DNA of 64,000 nt, taken from NCBI RefSeq assembly GCF_018913465.1, contig NZ_JABAPM010000001.1:434001-498000 (forward strand), written 5' to 3'. The number at the start of each line of letters is the position of its first letter. Positions within the stretch are counted from its first letter, which is position 1. The stretch comes from Arcanobacterium phocae (GTDB lineage Bacteria; Actinomycetota; Actinomycetes; Actinomycetales; Actinomycetaceae). Below are positions 59,177 through 64,000 of the stretch, piece after piece. The notes under the pieces are model-generated. The model saw only the letters and a program-made list of their open reading frames with translations, did no database searches and was not told the origin of the DNA. The position numbers were made by a program, and so were the translations under genes.

Positions 59177-59388
59177 GTGAATCTCTTTCATTTCTCGTGA
59201 ATGCTGGCTGGCAGACACGAAAGGAATACGGTCGGTGAGGGATTGCCTGATCCGGACTGTAAGGCGTGGGGACACCCGTGGTTATGAATCGAGGCCGGAC
59301 TCATTACCCGACCAGGTAAATAAAGTCCAAGCGTTAGTCTATCAGGTCGTGTGTTGTTCGACGACGACGATAGCGTGTAACCCATCAC

Positions 59389-59913
59389 TTATGGGTGCAG
59401 ATACTTCTTAATTTCAGCGATGACGCGGACAAAAATACGGCGATCCAACTGGCCGCCAGTGCGGCGAACCTGATTGATATGAACGATCATAAGCCGGTTG
59501 AGTCTGACCTCTGACGGACGACGGCGGGCGTCCCAATTGCCGGAGCCGATATCCATCCAGTATCGGCCCCAACGGGCCTCATCTTGGGCATCACGGTCGT
59601 GATCCTTTGATGTTGTTTGGGCAAATACCACATGATCACTACCATGCGCGGCTACGACCAGAACTGGACGGTCTTTGCCTCGCCCATCATTCTCCTCAAA
59701 TGGCACCCATGTCCACACTACTTCGCCTGGATCAGGAATAGCATCCTTGACTGGACGATAAGAAAAATCTGGTTCTCCTAGAGTTGCGACATCATAGGCG
59801 ATAGCTTGATCGCGCGGGCCAGGAAGGCCTAACGAAGGCGTGCTGGTCTGATCTGCTACAACACGTTTGCCAACATCAAGAAGTATCTTCGCTATCGTTC
59901 GCCACATCTTCAC
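59389..59913 (-). CDS. PemK/MazF-like protein, apparently without antitoxin
   Basis: A 174-residue protein. Residues 1-55 are a poorly conserved N-terminus; from about 60 the PemK/MazF fold is visible: PDPGEVVWTWVPFEENDGRG, KDRPVLVVAAHGSDHVVFAQ, SEVRLNRLMIVHINQVRRTG. MazF toxins are mRNA-cutting RNases of about 110 residues. The GEVVW...KDRPVLVV core is kept, but no small antitoxin gene precedes it and the PH-domain gene lies six bases upstream. Longer PemK-like proteins of this kind occur at this locus in other actinobacteria and may not be toxins. Function uncertain. Confidence 0.75.
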   Translation of the reverse strand: MKMWRTIAKILLDVGKRVVADQTSTPSLGLPGPRDQAIAYDVATLGEPDFSYRPVKDAIPDPGEVVWTWVPFEENDGRGKDRPVLVVAAHGSDHVVFAQTTSKDHDRDAQDEARWGRYWMDIGSGNWDARRRPSEVRLNRLMIVHINQVRRTGGQLDRRIFVRVIAEIKKYLHP

Positions 59914-59919
59914 GATTGG

Positions 59920-60420
59920 TCAGTCCTCTGCGTCGGCGTCGTCGTCAGCAAATAGAAGCTCAGTGAGCTCAACGTGAACGCGGTTGATTGATGGAACATC
60001 TTGGAGAGTTAGCGGCTCACTTGCGGAGGTTTCTAAAATCAATGTTCCAGCGCCAACGAGACGATCTAGGATGCCTTGGTCGTAGGCAACATTTGAGATC
60101 CGGGAGAGCGGAATATCGTGGCCGGACTTCGAAAAAATTCCAGACCGGGTAATAATTCGGCGATTCGTGATGGTATACGTAGCTGTAGACCACCGCAACC
60201 ACGGCACAACCCACACAACGATAGCTGCAAAACCAGCGAATCCGATGACAACCCAAGTCGACCATGGGCGCAACGACGCTGGTAAAAAGTAGATCAATAA
60301 CATCGCGATGATAGCGATGAATACTAGCCCGCATCCGTGCCAGAACAATGTTTTAGGATGCTCACGCATATGACGGACGACGTGTTCATCGCGTCCGAGT
60401 AATCTTTCCGGAAAAGCCAT
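59920..60420 (-). CDS. PH domain-containing membrane protein (bPH2/YdbS-like)
   Basis: A 166-residue protein with two membrane helices (FWHGCGLVFIAIIAMLLIYF; STWVVIGFAGFAAIVVWVVP) followed by a bacterial PH domain: WSTATYTITNRRIITRSGIF, then SKSGHDIPLSRISNVAYDQG and VGAGTLILETSASEPLTLQD. The TNRRII..G pattern is the mark of the bPH2 family. The role is unknown in most bacteria. An acidic tail (DDDADAED) ends it. It lies six bases before the PemK-like gene. Confidence 0.88.
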   Translation of the reverse strand: MAFPERLLGRDEHVVRHMREHPKTLFWHGCGLVFIAIIAMLLIYFLPASLRPWSTWVVIGFAGFAAIVVWVVPWLRWSTATYTITNRRIITRSGIFSKSGHDIPLSRISNVAYDQGILDRLVGAGTLILETSASEPLTLQDVPSINRVHVELTELLFADDDADAED

Positions 60421-60459
60421 ACTAGTGATTCTGCCATATCTTACGAGTGTCTCTAATAA

Positions 60460-61059
60460 TCACAGCCAGATAATGAGAGAAACAACGAACGTAAAAATTC
60501 CAACTGGAACAGCTACGATGCTGAGAATCGCACTCAGCAGAATGATGCGTACGTCGTATTTTAAATAAGGGGCATTCTCAACGCCACCAGCCCCGGCAAT
60601 GGCGGCTCGCTGAGCTGCTTCGATTCGCGGGAAGAAAACATTTCGTTTATGTGCAGCGGCGGCTTGGGCGTCACGTCGGCGTTGGCTAGCGCGAACGCGC
60701 GCTACTTCGTCGTCGAAGGTGTGTGTATTAGTATCAACGTAGGTCCCGTCCGGGTTAATGATTGTCACGTCGTCGGAACCAGTAAGCGACTGCGTTATTT
60801 TATCTATCGACGAATCAACCGCTTGCGCTAATCGAAATCGCAGTACGCCAAAAGTGGCGACCGCAACGGCAAAAATAACCGATACGATAAACGGCCACCA
60901 CGAGACAACTGACTCAGCTGTGCGACCAGCAGCCCAACCCATGGCTAGCGCAAGAGCCGTGACGATGCCCGAGGCAACAACCACGATTTTGCCAGGGAAA
61001 CGAACGATGCGTTCGATAATCGGAAGTAGATACTGTAACGAACCTGCGGTGATACTCAT
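60460..61059 (-). CDS. Hypothetical membrane protein
   Basis: A 199-residue protein that I do not recognise. Three or four hydrophobic segments are present: residues 22-45 (GKIVVVASGIVTALALAMGW), 52-72 (VVSWWPFIVSVIFAVAVATF) and 175-199 (ILLSAILSIVAVPVGIFTFV). Between them is a soluble stretch of about 90 residues rich in Asp, Arg and Ala, including ARVRASQRRRDAQAAAAHKR, likely helical. It starts the minus-strand group that continues with the PH-domain and PemK-like genes, and is divergent from lepA. Confidence 0.7.
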   Translation of the reverse strand: MSITAGSLQYLLPIIERIVRFPGKIVVVASGIVTALALAMGWAAGRTAESVVSWWPFIVSVIFAVAVATFGVLRFRLAQAVDSSIDKITQSLTGSDDVTIINPDGTYVDTNTHTFDDEVARVRASQRRRDAQAAAAHKRNVFFPRIEAAQRAAIAGAGGVENAPYLKYDVRIILLSAILSIVAVPVGIFTFVVSLIIWL

Positions 61060-61136
61060 AACCTAAGTGTGCCACTTAGAGCGCAAGGTTGCTGACCGCT
61101 GGTATCGTTAAATCGACTATATGAAAAGGAGAACAC

Positions 61137-62996
61137 GTGCCTGTATCAACTGCCGCTGAGCTCAAAGCTATCGAGCCCGCCGCCACTGATCCATCGCGGA
61201 TCCGAAATTTTTGCATCATTGCACATATCGACCATGGGAAATCGACCTTGGCTGATCGGATGTTGCAATTAACAGGTGTGGTAGCCGAACGCGATATGCG
61301 TGCGCAATACCTCGATCGCATGGATATTGAGCGCGAACGCGGTATTACGATTAAATCTCAGGCAGTGCGCATGCCGTGGTCGGTTGATAAGAATGCTTAT
61401 GCGCTGAATATGATCGATACACCGGGACACGTTGACTTTTCGTATGAGGTCTCCCGTTCTCTTGCCGCATGTGAGGGCGCGATTTTGCTTGTCGACGCAG
61501 CACAAGGCATCGAGGCGCAGACGCTCGCTAACCTCTACATGGCGATGGAAAACGATCTGGTTATTATTCCAGTGTTGAACAAGATCGACTTGCCAGCTGC
61601 AAATCCAGATAAGTATGCAGCCGAGATCGGCGCACTCCTTGGCGTCGATCCAGACAGCGTGATTCGAGTGTCCGGAAAAACTGGTCAAGGCGTCGATGAG
61701 CTCCTCGATCGGATTGTCCTAGAAGTGCCATCGCCGGTTGGTAACCCGGATGCGCCTACGCGTGCCATGATTTTTGATTCGGTCTACGATTCATACCGTG
61801 GCGTGGTGACTTATGTTCGCGTTGTTGATGGACAGCTTGCTCCGCGTCAGCGGGTATCGATGATGGCCACGAATACTACGCACGAGCTACTTGAAATTGG
61901 CGTCATTTCGCCAGAGCCGAAGCCATCTAAGGGCCTGGGCGTGGGTGAGGTCGGCTACCTCATTACTGGTGTGAAAGACGTTCGCCAGTCGCGTGTGGGT
62001 GATACCGTTACTGATTTGCGTAAGCCCGCCGATGAAGCATTGGCCGGTTATCGCGATCCGAAGCCGATGGTGTATTCCGGGATTTACCCGATCGATGGTT
62101 CAGATTATCCGGCATTGCGTGACGCGCTAGAAAAGCTTAAGCTCAACGACGCCGCATTGACGTATGAACCAGAAAACTCGGTGGCCCTCGGTTTTGGTTT
62201 CCGATGCGGCTTCTTGGGACTGTTGCATTTGGAAATTGTCCGCGAGCGACTCGAGCGCGAGTTTGATCTGGATCTTATTGCTACCGCGCCATCAGTTATC
62301 TATCGAGTAGTGACGGATGCTGGCGAGGAGCATACGGTGGCTAACCCATCGGAATTCCCTGACGGCAAGATTAAGGCGATTTATGAACCGTTGGTAGAAG
62401 CCACGATTTTGACGCCGAAGGACTACGTCGGTTCAGTTATGGAATTGTGTCAGCAACGCCGCGGAATTATGGGCGGGATGGATTACCTGTCCGAAGACCG
62501 TGTCGAGTTACACTACAAGTTGCCGTTAGCTGAGATCGTGACTGATTTCTTCGATCAGCTCAAGTCCCGGACTAAGGGTTATGCGTCCCTTGACTACAAG
62601 GAAGAGGGCGAGCAGACTGCTGATTTGGTTAAGGTCAATATTCTACTCAACGGCGAGACAGTGGATGCATTTTCCGCTATTGTTCACCGCGATGCCGCCT
62701 ATCATTACGGTGTCGAGATGACCGCTAAACTCAAGGCTCTTATTCCACGCCAGCAGTTCGAAATTCCAGTGCAGGCTGCGATTGGTACGCGTGTTATTGC
62801 GCGTGAAACGATTAAGGCGTTGCGCAAGGATATGTTGGCTAAGTGCTATGGCGGTGACGTTACTCGTAAGCGTAAGTTGCTTGAGAAGCAGAAGGCCGGT
62901 AAGAAGCGAATGAAGTCGATTGGCCGAGTTGACGTTCCACAAGAAGCGTTTGTGGCAGCGTTGGCTTCAGACATGCCGGAGGCGAAGAAAAAGTGA
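61137..62996 (+). CDS. lepA: Elongation factor 4 (LepA)
   Basis: A 619-residue translational GTPase that back-translocates ribosomes. The GTG start follows AAGGAG. G1 is [19 protein letters not shown]2 [13 protein letters not shown]3 [17 protein letters not shown]4 NKIDLPAA. The LepA-specific C-terminal domain is seen in [20 protein letters not shown] and the conserved end [20 protein letters not shown] with [19 protein letters not shown]. It overlaps trmB by four bases. Confidence 0.97.
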   Translation: MPVSTAAELKAIEPAATDPSRIRNFCIIAHIDHGKSTLADRMLQLTGVVAERDMRAQYLDRMDIERERGITIKSQAVRMPWSVDKNAYALNMIDTPGHVDFSYEVSRSLAACEGAILLVDAAQGIEAQTLANLYMAMENDLVIIPVLNKIDLPAANPDKYAAEIGALLGVDPDSVIRVSGKTGQGVDELLDRIVLEVPSPVGNPDAPTRAMIFDSVYDSYRGVVTYVRVVDGQLAPRQRVSMMATNTTHELLEIGVISPEPKPSKGLGVGEVGYLITGVKDVRQSRVGDTVTDLRKPADEALAGYRDPKPMVYSGIYPIDGSDYPALRDALEKLKLNDAALTYEPENSVALGFGFRCGFLGLLHLEIVRERLEREFDLDLIATAPSVIYRVVTDAGEEHTVANPSEFPDGKIKAIYEPLVEATILTPKDYVGSVMELCQQRRGIMGGMDYLSEDRVELHYKLPLAEIVTDFFDQLKSRTKGYASLDYKEEGEQTADLVKVNILLNGETVDAFSAIVHRDAAYHYGVEMTAKLKALIPRQQFEIPVQAAIGTRVIARETIKALRKDMLAKCYGGDVTRKRKLLEKQKAGKKRMKSIGRVDVPQEAFVAALASDMPEAKKK

Positions 62997-63811
62997 CGAC
63001 GACGAACGAGCCCACTGAACGTAACAAGAACTACGGACGCATTATCTCCTTTACCCGGCGTGGATCGCGGTTAGGGGATAAGTTTGAAAAAGTTATGGCC
63101 GAACATGGCCCGCATTATGTGATTGACTATCCGGCCGGTCAAGCTCAGACGACGATTGCCGACGACGCTTTTATCGATCTGGCTGCAGCTTTTGGACGAG
63201 TAGCACCGATCGTGGTGGAGATTGGTCCAGGTTCAGGCGAACAGGTGATCTCGCAGGCGCAAGCTCACCCGGACTGGAATTTTTTGGCGTTGGAAGCATG
63301 GGCACCTGGGGTGGCACGATGTGTGAATGCTGCTGTGCGCGAGGGCGTAGAGAACGTACGAATTATGGAAGCAGATGCTGCCCAGGCACTGCCGATTATT
63401 TTCCGTACCGATGTGGCCCAGCCGAATCCGCGAGCTCGCGAAGTGTGGACGTTTTTCCCTGACCCGTGGCGTAAAGCTCGTCACCACAAGCGCCGGATTG
63501 TTAATGATGCGTTTACTCGTACCATTGCTGGCGTGTTGGCTCCAGACGGTGTGTGGCGGATGGCAACAGACTGGGATAACTATGCTTGGCAGATGCGTGA
63601 CGTTATTGAGCGTAGCCAGTGGATGACGAATATACATTCGGGGGAGAACCCTGATCCAAACGATGAAGGCGATTTTGTTGGTGGGTTCGCACTGCGCTGG
63701 GACGGACGCATTATGACGCGCTTCGAACAACGCGGAATTGATGCCGGCCGGACGATTCATGACGTGTGTGCTACGCCGTCATCGGAAGCACAGACTATAA
63801 CATTGCCGTGA
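62993..63811 (+). CDS. trmB: tRNA (guanine-N7-)-methyltransferase
   Basis: A 272-residue SAM-dependent methyltransferase that makes m7G46 in tRNA. It starts at a GTG overlapping the lepA stop. The SAM-binding motif is [20 protein letters not shown] (usually IG.G.G), followed by [15 protein letters not shown] and the signature [20 protein letters not shown] (PDPWxKxRHxKRR). The end, TRFEQRG, is also family-like. Between lepA and hemW, which are normally adjacent in actinobacteria, trmB appears inserted; four-base overlaps on both sides show one operon. Confidence 0.95.
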   Translation: MTTTNEPTERNKNYGRIISFTRRGSRLGDKFEKVMAEHGPHYVIDYPAGQAQTTIADDAFIDLAAAFGRVAPIVVEIGPGSGEQVISQAQAHPDWNFLALEAWAPGVARCVNAAVREGVENVRIMEADAAQALPIIFRTDVAQPNPRAREVWTFFPDPWRKARHHKRRIVNDAFTRTIAGVLAPDGVWRMATDWDNYAWQMRDVIERSQWMTNIHSGENPDPNDEGDFVGGFALRWDGRIMTRFEQRGIDAGRTIHDVCATPSSEAQTITLP

Positions 63812-64000
63812 TCGGGGTATCACCTAAACCAGCCCGCGCACTATCGTTGTCTAACTCAGACGTTAGTGAGGGGTTTGGCGCATACGTTCATATCCCGTTT
63901 TGCCGGGTGCGTTGCGGGTACTGCGATTTCAATACCTATACCAATACTGATTTTGGTGCGGGGGCTTCGGTTAGCGATTACCATGAGTCTTTGGTTCGAG
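63808..64000 (+). CDS. hemW: HemW-like radical SAM heme chaperone, N-terminal part
   Basis: The frame from the GTG at 63808, overlapping the trmB stop, is open to the window edge (64 codons). It reads EGFGAYVHIPFCRVRCGYCD followed by FNTYTNTD, the radical SAM CxxxCxxC cluster motif of HemW (CRVRCGYC). HemW was long annotated as oxygen-independent coproporphyrinogen oxidase; it binds and delivers heme. Position behind lepA supports HemW. Confidence 0.93.
   Translation, partial: MIGVSPKPARALSLSNSDVSEGFGAYVHIPFCRVRCGYCDFNTYTNTDFGAGASVSDYHESLVR

Noticed and set aside
1-64000. CRISPR arrays, tRNA/rRNA genes, insertion sequences, prophage
   Set aside because: I looked for spaced direct repeats, tRNA-like cloverleaf ends, transposases and phage genes and found none.

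Overview
The window reads as chromosomal DNA of a medium-GC actinobacterium, most likely of the Actinomycetaceae (Arcanobacterium/Trueperella type). Supporting signs are a fused LysX (lysylphosphatidylglycerol synthase plus lysyl-tRNA synthetase), a class 1B PyrD/PyrK pair, a sortase-E type LAATG cell-wall protease, GTG starts, several apparently leaderless promoters, and the gene order comEA-comEC-holA-rpsT-lepA-hemW. Genus assignment is an inference. No tRNA, rRNA, CRISPR array, intact insertion sequence or prophage was seen.

Layout. 1-6.4 kb (mostly minus strand): a ClC chloride channel cut by the window edge, a small L7/L12-like protein, a decayed MFS transporter, a SulP/STAS anion transporter, a DoxX protein, and a LytTR regulator with an enlarged DUF3021-like membrane partner. 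6.6-11.1 kb: ferrous iron uptake (feoB, a Cys-rich FeoB-associated peptide, feoA) behind a DtxR-like box, then a lipid kinase overlapping a two-gene FluC fluoride channel. 11.1-14.2 kb: an autoregulated-looking TetR / DHA2 exporter / esterase unit. 14.2-17.2 kb: L31 type B, an NhaC antiporter and a proline-rich repeat membrane protein.

17.3-26.2 kb: a complete UMP operon except for carA (pyrC-carB-pyrK-pyrD-pyrF-pyrE-pyrB). It has no pyrR, but it has a leader ORF whose codons run through an intrinsic terminator, the arrangement of a pyrBI-type attenuator. Its last gene, pyrB, carries a C-terminal four-cysteine tail that resembles only the zinc module of the regulatory subunit PyrI. These two features are the most unusual of the window. 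lysX follows, with its start codon inside one arm of a perfect 15-bp inverted repeat.

29.4-42.3 kb: an alpha/beta hydrolase and a DUF998-like protein; a 1791-residue cell-wall anchored subtilisin; pyroglutamyl peptidase; the proline transporter PutP and the bifunctional PutA. Together these suggest a life on peptides and proline. 42.3-45.3 kb: the methionine importer metNIQ behind a SAM riboswitch whose P1 helix covers the metN ribosome binding site. 45.3-53.6 kb: deoD, an AI-2E family protein, a HAD phosphatase, a VKOR homologue, a HIT protein, leuS and galM. 53.6-64 kb: a HerA-like ATPase, competence genes comEA and a comEC without its nuclease domain, holA, rpsT, a minus-strand group (PemK/MazF-like, PH-domain and membrane protein), then lepA, trmB and the start of hemW.
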